A stretch of DNA of 64,000 nt from Rhodococcus ruber NBRC 15591 (GCF_001894945.1 NZ_BCXE01000037.1:43356-107355); one strand, 5' to 3'. Counted from the stretch's first letter, positions 50,442 to 58,829 are shown. The notes: generated from the letters alone by a model not told the origin. Numbers and translations: made by a program.

Positions 50442-52402
50442 CGGTTCAGGAATCCTGTCAACGCGGCGAGGTAGCGGTCCCGCTCCTCGAGGAACGGGGC
50501 ATGCCCGCTCGACGGGAACTCCACGACCTCGGCGCGGTCGTTGAGCGCCGGCACCGCCTCGGCGCCGGAGAACGGCACGAACGCATCGAGCCGCCCGTGG
50601 AGCAGCAGGATCGGCACCTCCAGCGCCGCGATCTCCTTGCGCAGATCGATCGTCGCCAGATCGCGCAGCGAGTCGTCGCCCCGCGGACCCATCGACATGA
50701 ACATGTCCCAGATCGACTCGAGCACGGCCTCGCCGGGATCCTGGGCGCACACCGCCGCGGCGACCCCGCGGAACGTCTCGGCCCGGTTCGCGGCGGCGCC
50801 GGCGAGCACACCCTCGACGTCGGCGACCGTCCCCCCGTGCGGCCAGTCGTCGGTGGCGGTGTACCGCGGCGACGCCCCACCGGTGAGCACCAAGGCCGAC
50901 GCCCGCTCCCCGAGCTGCGCGGCGGCCGCGGTCGCCACCGCCCCGCCGAGCGACCAGCCGTTGATCACCGGCCGGTCCAGGTCCAGGTGCTCGACCAGCG
51001 CCACCACGTCGGCGGCCAGCGCGGCGATCGACACGTCGTCGAAGTCCTTGTCGGATCGGCCGCAGCACCGCAGGTCGAGCGTCACGACCTCGTTGCCGTT
51101 GGCGCGCAGCGCCGGCAGTGTCGTGTCCCAGGCGCGGGCCGTGGCACCCCAGCCGTGGATCAGCACGATCGGCCGACCCTCCCCGCGGTGGTGTTCGAAG
51201 TAGATCCGGCGGTCGTTCTCGACGGGCAGATAACCCATGATGTCCTCCTGTGCGAGTGGGGAAGTGGGATCGAGCGGATGGGAAAGCAGAGGGGTGGCCG
51301 GGTCGGGCCGCAGGGCCCTCGGCACCACGGCCGGGCGATCCCGGAACCGGGGCATGACGTGTTCGGCGAACAGCTCGAGCGACCGCATCACCTTCTCGTG
51401 GGCCAGGCCGCCGAACCGCATCCAGCAGATCAGGTGCTGCAGGCCGGTCTCGTCGTGCAGCGACTCGAGCTGCCGGGTCAGGCCGTCGGGATCACCGACG
51501 TACACGACGCCGCCGTCGCGCAGCCCCTCGACGGTCATGCCGCCGGCCTCGTCGGCCGCGGCGACCAGCTCGGCGTAGCGTTCGTAGGTCGCCGGCACGT
51601 CCGGGCCCTGCGGCACCGCCGCGAGCGCCGCATCGAAATACCAGGTCAGGGCGTCCCGCGCGTTCTCGACCGCGACGTCCTCGGTGTCGGCGAGGTGGAT
51701 CTGCCAGTTCATCGGGAAATCCAGGCTCAGCACGTCCCGGCCGAGGTCGCGCAGCCGTCGTTTGGCGTCGACGACGAACGCGTTAAGCTCCGGCATCGTC
51801 ATCAACGTCGGCGTGACCAGCATGTTGTAGCCCTGGTCGGCCGCCAGATCCAGGGTCTCCGGGCTGATCGAGGCAATGTAGATCGGCGGGGTCGGCCGCT
51901 GCACCGGGGTCGGGCGGCAGTCGACGTTGTCGAGGTCGAAGTGCTTGCCGTGGTAGGAGAACGGCTCGCCGGGCTTCTTGCTCCACAGGCCCCGCACGAT
52001 CTCGAGCGCCTCGACGAACACCTCGCGACTCTCGCCCTGTAGATCGGCGACGCCCATGTTGTGGAACTCGTCCGGCTGGTAGCCGCGCCCCACCCCGAAA
52101 TCGAGGCGGCCACCGGAGATGACGTCGACCATCGCGTAGTCCTCCGCGATGCGCACCGGCCAGTCGAACGTCAGGTTGCTCACCGCGATGCCGATCCGCA
52201 TCCGTTCGGTGCGGGCGGCGATCGCCGCCGCCGCCACCTGCGGCGACGGCATCGACCCGTAGTCGCTGCCGTGATGCTCGGCCAGCCACACCTCGTCGAA
52301 GCCGAGCTGCTCGGCGTAGGCGATCTGTTCGAGCATCTCGCGGTAGGCCCGGGAGAAGTCCCGGTCCGGGCACTCGAGGACGTAGAAGATGCCGAACTTC
52401 AC
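50438..52402 (-). CDS. Luciferase-like monooxygenase fused in frame to an alpha/beta hydrolase
   Basis: An uninterrupted 654-codon frame. Residues 1 to about 350 are an LLM protein (MKFGIFYVLECPDRDFSRAY, ERMRIGIAVSNLTFDWPVRI, RLDFGVGRGYQPDEFHNMGV). About 351-388 form a Pro-rich linker. From Met389 it is a complete alpha/beta hydrolase (VLIHGWGATARAW; nucleophile Ser in NGWSLGGAV; RLDAFVPF; SGHAPFLEE). A perfect ribosome binding site precedes Met389, so the hydrolase may also be made alone. Oxygenation of a ketone to an ester or lactone followed by hydrolysis would suit a fused pair. Fusion through a lost stop codon is the alternative. Confidence 0.85.
   Translation of the reverse strand: MKFGIFYVLECPDRDFSRAYREMLEQIAYAEQLGFDEVWLAEHHGSDYGSMPSPQVAAAAIAARTERMRIGIAVSNLTFDWPVRIAEDYAMVDVISGGRLDFGVGRGYQPDEFHNMGVADLQGESREVFVEALEIVRGLWSKKPGEPFSYHGKHFDLDNVDCRPTPVQRPTPPIYIASISPETLDLAADQGYNMLVTPTLMTMPELNAFVVDAKRRLRDLGRDVLSLDFPMNWQIHLADTEDVAVENARDALTWYFDAALAAVPQGPDVPATYERYAELVAAADEAGGMTVEGLRDGGVVYVGDPDGLTRQLESLHDETGLQHLICWMRFGGLAHEKVMRSLELFAEHVMPRFRDRPAVVPRALRPDPATPLLSHPLDPTSPLAQEDIMGYLPVENDRRIYFEHHRGEGRPIVLIHGWGATARAWDTTLPALRANGNEVVTLDLRCCGRSDKDFDDVSIAALAADVVALVEHLDLDRPVINGWSLGGAVATAAAAQLGERASALVLTGGASPRYTATDDWPHGGTVADVEGVLAGAAANRAETFRGVAAAVCAQDPGEAVLESIWDMFMSMGPRGDDSLRDLATIDLRKEIAALEVPILLLHGRLDAFVPFSGAEAVPALNDRAEVVEFPSSGHAPFLEERDRYLAALTGFLNR
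51236..51249 (-). promoter_or_regulatory. Internal ribosome binding site and ATG within the fused frame
   Basis: On the minus strand AGGAGG is followed five bases later by ATG (51238-51236), the first codon of the hydrolase part. Such a perfect site within an open frame suggests that the hydrolase can be translated independently. Confidence 0.6.
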
Positions 52403-52482
52403 GGTGTGCCTCCTTGCGACGACGCCTCCGGCGGGGCCGCCCGCGCCGCACCGGTGGACCCGACGCTAGAGCGGTGCCCGGT

Positions 52483-54108
52483 TCAGGCGGGGAATCTGGC
52501 TCCGCCGCCGTTGTGGGAGTCCACAAACACCCGGGCGTCGACGGTGCTGCGCAGGCGTTTCTTGTCGACCTTGCCGACACTGGTGCGCGGCAACGACTCG
52601 ACGACCACCACCTGCTCGGGCACCCACCAGCGGGGTGCGAGGTCGGCGAGCGCGGTACGCACCGCCTCCGGGTCGAGAACCTGCCCTTCCTCGGCGACGA
52701 CGAACGCCAGGGGCCGCTCCTGCCACTTCTCGTGCGGCACGGCCACGACCGCGGCGTCGGCGACGTGCGGGACCTGCACCAATGCCTGTTCGAGCGCGAC
52801 CGAGCTGATCCACTCGCCGCCGCTCTTGATCAGGTCCTTCGCCCGGTCGACGATGGTGAGGTAACCCTCCTCGTCGATGGTGGCGATGTCGCCGGTGCGC
52901 AACCAGCCGTCGACGAACGCCTCCGGGTGCTCGTCGCGGAAGTATCGTTCGGCCACCCACGGGCCCCGCATGAGCAGCTCACCCCGATCGACACCGTTGT
53001 GGGGAACTACAGCGCCGTCGTCGTCGACGAGCTTCCACCGCAACCCGGGCAGCAACCGCCCCTGCCGGCGGATGTACTCGTAGCGCCTGCCCGGATCGTC
53101 GTCGGCGGCGCGGGGAGGCCGGGCGAACGTGCCCATCGGCGACATCTCCGTCATGCCCCAGCCCTGATAGGCCGGCACCCCGAGGTCCTCCTCGATGCTG
53201 CGGATCAGTTCCGGGGTCGGGGTCGAGCCGCCGAGCACCAGTGCGCGCAGACTCGTCAGGTCCGTTCCCGTCGCCAGGGCGTGGCGCACCAGCTCGACGG
53301 CGACCGTCGGCACCATCCCGACGTAGGTGACGCGTTCGGCCTCGAGGATCCGGGCGATGTCCGGCACCGCGGGGTGCGGTCCCGGCAGCACCTGGTTCGC
53401 GCCGGTCATCAACGCCGCGAACGGAATTCCCCATGCATTGGCATGGAACATCGGCACGACGTGGCAGACGGTGTCGCGCTCGCAGATCGCGTGCCCGTCG
53501 GCCAGGCACGCGGTGAACGTGTGCAGGTACAGGCCGCGGTGCGAATACCCCACCCCCTTGGGGAAACCGGTGGTGCCGGACGTGTAGCACAGTGCCGCGA
53601 GGTCGTTCTCGTCGCGGGGAACCGGCTCGGTCAAGGGTGCGGCGGCGTCGGTGAGTGCGTCCTGGGCGGGCAGGTCGATCCCGTCGCCGTCGGTGGTGAC
53701 GACGAGCATGCCGGGCCGCCGGGCGCGGGCGGTGTCGAGCAGCGGCAGCAGCGCGGTGTCGACGAAGATCATCCGGTCGTCGGCGTGGTCGACGATGTAG
53801 GCGATCTCGTCGGCCTCGAGCCGCAGGTTGACGGTGTGCAACACCGCACCCGCCAGGGGCACCGCCAGGTACAGCTCGAGGTGCCGGCGATGGTTCCAGG
53901 CCAGTGTCGCCACCCGGTCGCCGGGCCGCACCCCGAGTTCGATCAGGGCCGCCGCCAACCGGAACACCCGGTCGGTGTAGTCGCGGTACGTGTACCGCGA
54001 GATCGCCCCGCCGTCCTGGTACTGCGTGATCGTCTTGGCCGAGAACAATTCCCGCGCGCGATACAGGAAGTCGGTGATCACCAGCGGGCTGCCCGGAGAC
54101 GGGGTCAT
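52483..54108 (-). CDS. Acyl-CoA synthetase (AMP-forming)
   Basis: A 541-residue adenylate-forming ligase. It has CYTSGTTGFPKGVGYSH, GWGMTEMSPMG, GWLRTGDIATIDEEG, DRAKDLIKSGGEWIS and catalytic Lys513 in TSVGKVDKKR. The overall pattern (HANAWGIPF, WISSVALE) is that of medium/long-chain FadD-like ligases. The ATG at 54108 follows GGAGGTG and overlaps the upstream LLM gene by four bases. It would activate the acid freed by the hydrolase. Its last codons contain the PucR-type palindrome that precedes the next unit. Confidence 0.92.
   Translation of the reverse strand: MTPSPGSPLVITDFLYRARELFSAKTITQYQDGGAISRYTYRDYTDRVFRLAAALIELGVRPGDRVATLAWNHRRHLELYLAVPLAGAVLHTVNLRLEADEIAYIVDHADDRMIFVDTALLPLLDTARARRPGMLVVTTDGDGIDLPAQDALTDAAAPLTEPVPRDENDLAALCYTSGTTGFPKGVGYSHRGLYLHTFTACLADGHAICERDTVCHVVPMFHANAWGIPFAALMTGANQVLPGPHPAVPDIARILEAERVTYVGMVPTVAVELVRHALATGTDLTSLRALVLGGSTPTPELIRSIEEDLGVPAYQGWGMTEMSPMGTFARPPRAADDDPGRRYEYIRRQGRLLPGLRWKLVDDDGAVVPHNGVDRGELLMRGPWVAERYFRDEHPEAFVDGWLRTGDIATIDEEGYLTIVDRAKDLIKSGGEWISSVALEQALVQVPHVADAAVVAVPHEKWQERPLAFVVAEEGQVLDPEAVRTALADLAPRWWVPEQVVVVESLPRTSVGKVDKKRLRSTVDARVFVDSHNGGGARFPA
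52511..52526 (-). promoter_or_regulatory. Probable PucR operator, site 3 (TTGTGG-N4-CCACAA)
   Basis: TTGTGG (52511-52516), spacer GAGT, CCACAA (52521-52526). It is inside the 3' end of the ligase gene and 109 bases upstream of the fused monooxygenase-hydrolase gene, on the strand and side expected of an activator site for that unit. Confidence 0.62.
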
Positions 54109-55145
54109 GCAGGCACCTCCTGCCGGGCGGCGGCCACCGCCGACCGGACCTCGGGCATCACCTTCGAGGTGAGCAGCTCGATCCGGGCCGAACCGCTGTC
54201 GACGGATTCGCCGGGCAGCTGCGCCCAGAAGTGCACGTCCTTGACCTGCGGCCGGGCCACGAGCAGGGTGGTGAGTTCCCGCACCGCGGTCGCCGCGTCC
54301 CACAGCTGGAACGCCCCCGCGTCGACGAGTGCCTGCGGCGAGTCGAACAACGGGGTGGACTCCGGCGGCCCGAACGCCCCCATCCGGATGTAGCCGTTGA
54401 TCTGGTACAGCGCGTGCTCCCCGATCCGGGCCCATTCACGTTCCGGATCGTCGGCGATCACCGCCCACTGCCCGGCGTAGATGCGGCCGGCGTCGCGGGG
54501 GCGCCCGTGCCGCTCGAGTGCGTCGAGGTACGTCTCGTGGTGCGCGTTCTGGGTGCTGAGGAACCCGTCGGCGATGCGTGCCGCCCGGTCGATGGCCGGG
54601 TCGGCCATCGCGCCGACGAGCACCTGCGGGGTGCGTTCCGGCTGCGGCGTCACCGGCAGTGCCGGGAAGTCGAAGCGGCTGCCCCGGAACTCGACGCAGT
54701 CGCCGTCCCACGCCTGCCGGATCAGCGCGATGCCCTCCTCGAGCAGGCTCGGCCGGTGCCGCAGCGAGCGGCCGAACGCTTCGAACTCCGGCTGCCAGTA
54801 CCCCTGCCCGACTCCCAGATCGAAGCGGCCCGCCGTCAGGAGCGACACGGTGGCCGCGTCCTCGGCGAGCCGGATCGGGTTGTGCAGCGGGGCGACGATC
54901 AGATTGGTGCCGATGCGCAGCTGCTCGGTGTGCGATCCGATCGCGGCGGCGAGCACGAACGGCGACGGGGTGTAGCCGTCCTCCATGAAGTGATGCTCGG
55001 TCAACCACACCGAGCCGATCCCACAGCGTTCGGCCCAGGCGATCTGTTCGAGGCTCTGCCGGTAGAAGTCGGTGAAGCTGCGCGGCCATCGCGTGGGGTT
55101 GCGGAAGTCGTACCACAGGCCGAAAGTGCAGTGCTCGTCGTTCAC
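54105..55145 (-). CDS. Luciferase-like flavin monooxygenase (LLM family) 3
   Basis: A 346-residue LLM protein starting at GTG 55145. Elements are CGIGSVWLTEHHFMEDGYTP, RIGTNLIVAPLHNPIRLAED, RFDLGVGQGYWQPEFEAFGR and PQVLVGAMADPAIDRAARIAD. It overlaps the following ligase gene by four bases. It is similar in style to the other two LLM proteins of the block. Either flavin or F420 could be the cofactor; the nearby flavin reductase and ribBA favour FMN. Confidence 0.88.
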   Translation of the reverse strand: MNDEHCTFGLWYDFRNPTRWPRSFTDFYRQSLEQIAWAERCGIGSVWLTEHHFMEDGYTPSPFVLAAAIGSHTEQLRIGTNLIVAPLHNPIRLAEDAATVSLLTAGRFDLGVGQGYWQPEFEAFGRSLRHRPSLLEEGIALIRQAWDGDCVEFRGSRFDFPALPVTPQPERTPQVLVGAMADPAIDRAARIADGFLSTQNAHHETYLDALERHGRPRDAGRIYAGQWAVIADDPEREWARIGEHALYQINGYIRMGAFGPPESTPLFDSPQALVDAGAFQLWDAATAVRELTTLLVARPQVKDVHFWAQLPGESVDSGSARIELLTSKVMPEVRSAVAAARQEVPA

Positions 55146-55291
55146 GGTGCGCGTCCTTCGAGTCGGATCGGGCTATGTCGCAGATCACACCCTGGTGGCA
55201 TGAGGCCCGACGGTGAAGAGGGGGATGGGAGGGCGATTGTGGGTGAATCCAACCGTGCTGCCGGATCCACCCACGCTCGCGCGGCGGTCCG

Positions 55292-56044
55292 TCAGAAGTT
55301 GCCCTTGGCGGCCCACCCGCCGTCGACCGGGTAGATCTCGCCGGTCAGGAAGCTGCCCTCCCGCATCAGGTAGGCGACCATCGACGCGATCTCCTCCGGC
55401 CGGCCCAGACGCCGGACGATGTGGGCGTTGGCGTTCGCGGCGCGCATCTCGTCGGTGATGTCCGCCAGGATCGGGGTGTCGATCGTGCCGGGGCAGATCG
55501 CGTTGATGAGGACGTTCTTGTCGCCGTACTCGAACGCTGCCTGCTTGGTGAGGGAGACGACGCCGCCCTTCGCCGCCGAGTACGAGGCGAGGTTCGGCAG
55601 GCCGCGCAGCGCCGCCATCGACGCGATGTTGACGATCCGGCCGCCGCCACGCTCGATCATGTTCGGGATCACCGCCTGCATCCCGAGCCACACACCCTTC
55701 AGGTCGGTGCCGATGACGTGATCCCACGCCTCCTCGGTGAGCCCGACGACGCTGTCCTCGCTGATCATGTTGACGACACCGGCCACGTTGGCGAGCAGGT
55801 CGACGCGGCCGTGCCGCTCGATCACCTCGCGGACCGTGTCGGCCCAGCTGCTCCGGACGCGCACGTCGAGGGCGTGCGCCTCGGCCTTGCCGCCGGCGGT
55901 GAGGACGGCGTCCACGGTCGCCCCGGCGTCCTGGATGTCCGCCGCGATCACCGTCGCGCCTTCGGCGGCCAGCCGCTGGGCGGTCGCTGCGCCGATTCCC
56001 TGCGCGGCGCCGGTGACGATCGCGATCTTCCCGTTCAGTGTCAT
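55292..56044 (-). CDS. SDR dehydrogenase
   Basis: A 250-residue classical SDR. It has VTGAAQGIGAATAQRLA, NVAGVVNM, serine in NIASMAALRG, the YSAAKGG pair, ICPGTIDTP and the C-terminal TGEIYPVDGGWAAKG. It should oxidise an alcohol to a ketone with NAD. It lies 146 bases upstream of the LLM gene on the same strand and may start the block, making the ketone that the monooxygenases attack (inference). Confidence 0.92.
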   Translation of the reverse strand: MTLNGKIAIVTGAAQGIGAATAQRLAAEGATVIAADIQDAGATVDAVLTAGGKAEAHALDVRVRSSWADTVREVIERHGRVDLLANVAGVVNMISEDSVVGLTEEAWDHVIGTDLKGVWLGMQAVIPNMIERGGGRIVNIASMAALRGLPNLASYSAAKGGVVSLTKQAAFEYGDKNVLINAICPGTIDTPILADITDEMRAANANAHIVRRLGRPEEIASMVAYLMREGSFLTGEIYPVDGGWAAKGNF

Positions 56045-56231
56045 CGTCGACTTCCTTCTGTTCGATGGAGGCCCGACGTCCTCGGTGTGATGCAGGACAC
56101 GTCGGTGCCGCCGACAGTAGGGATCGGATGTCCCCGGCGACACACCGTTGCGGGAAGGTGTTTGGAGGCATGCACAACGGACGGGTTCGGGGGCTGCGAG
56201 CGCGCACGCCACCGAACCGCACGGCGACTGA

Positions 56232-56274
56232 GCACTTCTCGTGCCACTGCCCGGCGTGTCGTCACGAGATGTGC
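56232..56274. repeat. Dispersed hairpin element, copy 2 (inverted relative to 41663)
   Basis: GCACTTCTCGTG (56232-56243) and CACGAGATGTGC (56263-56274) pair with one mismatch. The 19-base loop is the exact reverse complement of the loop at 41678-41696. It follows the ERCC4-type gene (stop at 56291) on the minus strand and could terminate it. Confidence 0.75.
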
Positions 56275-56290
56275 GCAGTCGGCGCTCGCG

Positions 56291-57232
56291 TCAGTCCGGG
56301 TGAGCCTCGTGCCACGCCTGCCACACCTCGGGGCGGAGCCGGCCGCGGTCCGGCACGGGTAGGCCCTGCGTGCGGGCCCATGCTCGCACCTCGGCTGTCG
56401 ACGGTGTCGTGGGGGCGGGTGCGGCGATGCGGGCGATCGCCGGGCTCTCGGTCTCGGCCCAGACGTACGCGGCCGCGAGGTACCGGTAGGTCCACTGTTC
56501 CGCGAGGGCGCGGGTGTCGCAGAACACGATCGGCACGTTCGGCCAGCGCACCTGCAACTCGGCCAGACCGTCGGCGACGGTCGCGGGCCGCACCCGGTCG
56601 AGGGCGAAGATCGCCGAGTAGCGGTCCTCGACGACCACCGCGGCGCGCGGCAGCGCGGCCAGCTCGGCCAGTGCGTAGCGCAGCGTGCCGTTGGTCAGGC
56701 TGCCTACCAGGTCCGGCACCGACTTGCGCTCGACCGAGGCCACGAGTCGGTCGTCGTGGAAGACGCCGTAGTCGCCGCACGGCAGCGCCCGCTTGGTGAG
56801 GACGACCTGCTGGTCGGCGAACCGGTAGGCGTAGCGCTCGTGCGAGTCCACGACGATCGGCAGGTCGGCGACGCCTGCGGCGCGGGCGGTGGGGGTGCGC
56901 ACATTGGGGCGGGCCTGTTTGCGGGTGCGCGGGGACTGCCAGAACACGACGTCGCGTCCGCGGGCGGTGGTGTACACGATCTGCGACCGGTTCTCCCGGC
57001 CGCGGTCGAGCACCAGGTCGATCGCCGCGCCGCGGCGTGCGCACGACCGGACGGCGACGCGTTCGACGACCTCGGGGTCGGCGGGCCATTCGTCGCTCGG
57101 CACGGGGTGGCAGTAGAGCGCCTTCGTGCGCGGCCAGGTGCCGGAGGTGCGGAACACCAGTCCGCCGTCGAGGGGCACGCGCAGCAGGTAGCCCAGCTTG
57201 GACGCCGGGTCGGGGTTCACCGCGATCACCAT
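56291..57232 (-). CDS. ERCC4-type nuclease-domain protein with C-terminal Lsr2-type DNA-binding motif
   Basis: A 313-residue protein. The middle (about 135-260) is an ERCC4/XPF-type nuclease region: IVVDSHERYAYRF carries the first acidic residue, and VASVERKSVPDLVGSL is the ERKx3D core. The last 35 residues (STAEVRAWARTQGLPVPDRG followed by RLRPEVWQAWHEAH) match the Lsr2 C-terminal DNA-binding fold, in which RGR reads AT-rich minor grooves. The N-terminal ~110 residues are unassigned. It may cut or nick particular DNA structures, perhaps AT-rich foreign DNA. ATG 57232 is used but the start is not certain. Confidence 0.8.
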   Translation of the reverse strand: MVIAVNPDPASKLGYLLRVPLDGGLVFRTSGTWPRTKALYCHPVPSDEWPADPEVVERVAVRSCARRGAAIDLVLDRGRENRSQIVYTTARGRDVVFWQSPRTRKQARPNVRTPTARAAGVADLPIVVDSHERYAYRFADQQVVLTKRALPCGDYGVFHDDRLVASVERKSVPDLVGSLTNGTLRYALAELAALPRAAVVVEDRYSAIFALDRVRPATVADGLAELQVRWPNVPIVFCDTRALAEQWTYRYLAAAYVWAETESPAIARIAAPAPTTPSTAEVRAWARTQGLPVPDRGRLRPEVWQAWHEAHPD

Positions 57233-57333
57233 CTCCACAGGTGTCAGGTTCTCACTCCGGGCGAGCACGCGGAGATGTTGCCTGCCGCTTCGGCCACGCT
57301 CTTTGCTCCGAATTCGAGCTTCCGACTCGGCCG

Positions 57334-57390
57334 CGACTGCGCAGTTGTCGTCGCCCGCATCGGCGTGGCGCCACGACAACTGCGCAGTCG
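57334..57390. repeat. 18-bp perfect inverted repeat upstream of the ERCC4-type gene
   Basis: CGACTGCGCAGTTGTCGT (57334-57351) and ACGACAACTGCGCAGTCG (57373-57390) are perfect inverse complements around a 21-base loop. Layout and loop length resemble the 41663/56232 element, though the sequence differs. It lies between the sulfatase-like remnant and the ERCC4-type gene. Confidence 0.7.
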
Positions 57391-57398
57391 GCGAGCGA

Positions 57399-57620
57399 TC
57401 AGTGGGTGGCGAGCGCGACCCGGCGGCGGTCGTCGGCCCGCACACCCCCGCCGGGGGGAAGATCGATCCGGACGTGATGGAGCGTTCCGGTGAACGCGAA
57501 CCGGCCGAACTCGGCGGTCTCCTCCGCGACCGGGCTTTCCGGGACCACTGCCGCGTAGAGGGGGACCAGCGCCGTGACGTAGACGGCGAGGAACGAGCAC
57601 GACTTCGTGCCGTCCTTCGG
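57399..57620 (-). pseudogene. C-terminal remnant, probably of an arylsulfatase
   Basis: The frame ending at 57399 reads GRFAFTGTLHHVRIDLPPGG then DDRRRVALATH. The FTGT-x-V-D pattern followed by a helix with ALA and a terminal stop resembles the C-terminus of actinobacterial arylsulfatases. No sulfatase core with the CxPxR site is found. The next gene upstream, 57782-58732, encodes the enzyme that modifies sulfatases, supporting the idea that a neighbouring sulfatase was lost. The assignment rests on a short stretch. The rest of the 57233-57781 gap, apart from the hairpin, shows nothing I can name. Confidence 0.4.
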
Positions 57621-57781
57621 CCGGAGCACGACCGCCGAGCGCCTCGAGCAGATGAGGGAGCAGTACCCGCCGGTGCTTCCCGCACCGGCGCGTGATGGAG
57701 CGGGTGTCGATCCTCGGCGACGTTCCGCGCTGACCCCCGGCACTGCGAGGCCGGTGACCGCGATGCCGGTCACCGGCCTCG

Positions 57782-58732
57782 TCACATGTTCGGGCGCACG
57801 ATGCAGCGGAAACCGATGTGGCACGTCGACGTCTCGACCGACTCGCCCTGCCGCGCCGCCGGGCGGTAGCGGAGGCAGTAGTTCGGCGCGCACAGGTGCG
57901 ACCCACCCTTGATCACGCGCCGCGGGTACGGGCCGGACCCGTCGCCGGCACCCGTGCGGGGATTGCTCGGGATGCAGCAGGCATGCGCGGGGGCGGTGTC
58001 CCGTCCGTCGGCGCCGTGGTGCGCGGTGTAGTGGTCCGTCGTCCACTCCCACACGTTGCCGGCCATGTCGACCAGTCCGTACCCGTTGGGACGGTAGGAC
58101 CCGACGGGCGAGGTCCCCACGAAGCCGTCCTCGCCGGTGTTCTCCCACGGGAAGCGGCCCTGCCAGGTGTTGGCGCGGTAACGGCCACGCGGAGCGAACT
58201 CGTCGCCCCACACGAACCGCGCCCGATCCAGGCCGCCGCGCGCGGCGAACTCCCATTCCGCCTCGGTCGGCAGCTCCTTACCGGCCCACTGCGCGTAGGC
58301 GAGCGCATCGAAGTACGACACGTGCGCGACCGGGTGACGGTCGCGTCCGGCCACGGTGCTGCCGGGCCCCTCCGGGTGCCGCCACTGCGCGCCCGGCGTC
58401 CACGCCCACCAGCGGCGGTAGTCGTCGAGCGGCACCGGCCCGGGCGGCGGCACGAACACCAGCGACCCGGGCACCAGCAGGTCGGGTTCGGCGTCGGGGT
58501 AGTCCTTCGGATCGGGTGCCGTCTCGGCGGTGGTGACGTGCCCGGTGTCCTTCACGAACCGCCGGAACTCGGCGACGGTCACCGGGTGCTCGTCCATGAA
58601 GAACCCGTCGACCCGGACCTGGTGCACGGGACGCTCCTCGGGATAGAACTCCTCCGACCCCATCCAGAACGTTCCGCCGGGGATCCAGGTCATGTTCTTC
58701 GGCGGGGCGGACGTCGCTGGGTGAGTGGCCAT
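57782..58732 (-). CDS. Formylglycine-generating enzyme (sulfatase-modifying factor)
   Basis: A 316-residue FGE-sulfatase domain protein. It has MTWIPGGTFWMGSEEFYPEE, FFMDEHPVTVAEFRRFV, ELPTEAEWEFAARGGLD, NGYGLVDMAGNVWEW and GGSHLCAPNYCLRYRPA. Cys281 and Cys286 are the active-site pair that binds copper and oxidises the CxPxR cysteine of sulfatases to formylglycine. The enzyme looks complete. No intact sulfatase gene lies in the window, only a possible remnant downstream, so its client must be elsewhere or it is a leftover. Confidence 0.92.
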   Translation of the reverse strand: MATHPATSAPPKNMTWIPGGTFWMGSEEFYPEERPVHQVRVDGFFMDEHPVTVAEFRRFVKDTGHVTTAETAPDPKDYPDAEPDLLVPGSLVFVPPPGPVPLDDYRRWWAWTPGAQWRHPEGPGSTVAGRDRHPVAHVSYFDALAYAQWAGKELPTEAEWEFAARGGLDRARFVWGDEFAPRGRYRANTWQGRFPWENTGEDGFVGTSPVGSYRPNGYGLVDMAGNVWEWTTDHYTAHHGADGRDTAPAHACCIPSNPRTGAGDGSGPYPRRVIKGGSHLCAPNYCLRYRPAARQGESVETSTCHIGFRCIVRPNM

Positions 58733-58829
58733 GTACTCCAGGTTCGCAGAGTTGCGAGCCGAGTGGGCGGGGTGTCCCGCCGGCAGGTACTTCGTGTGCC
58801 GGCGGGACTTGGTATGTCGCCGCTGGTTG

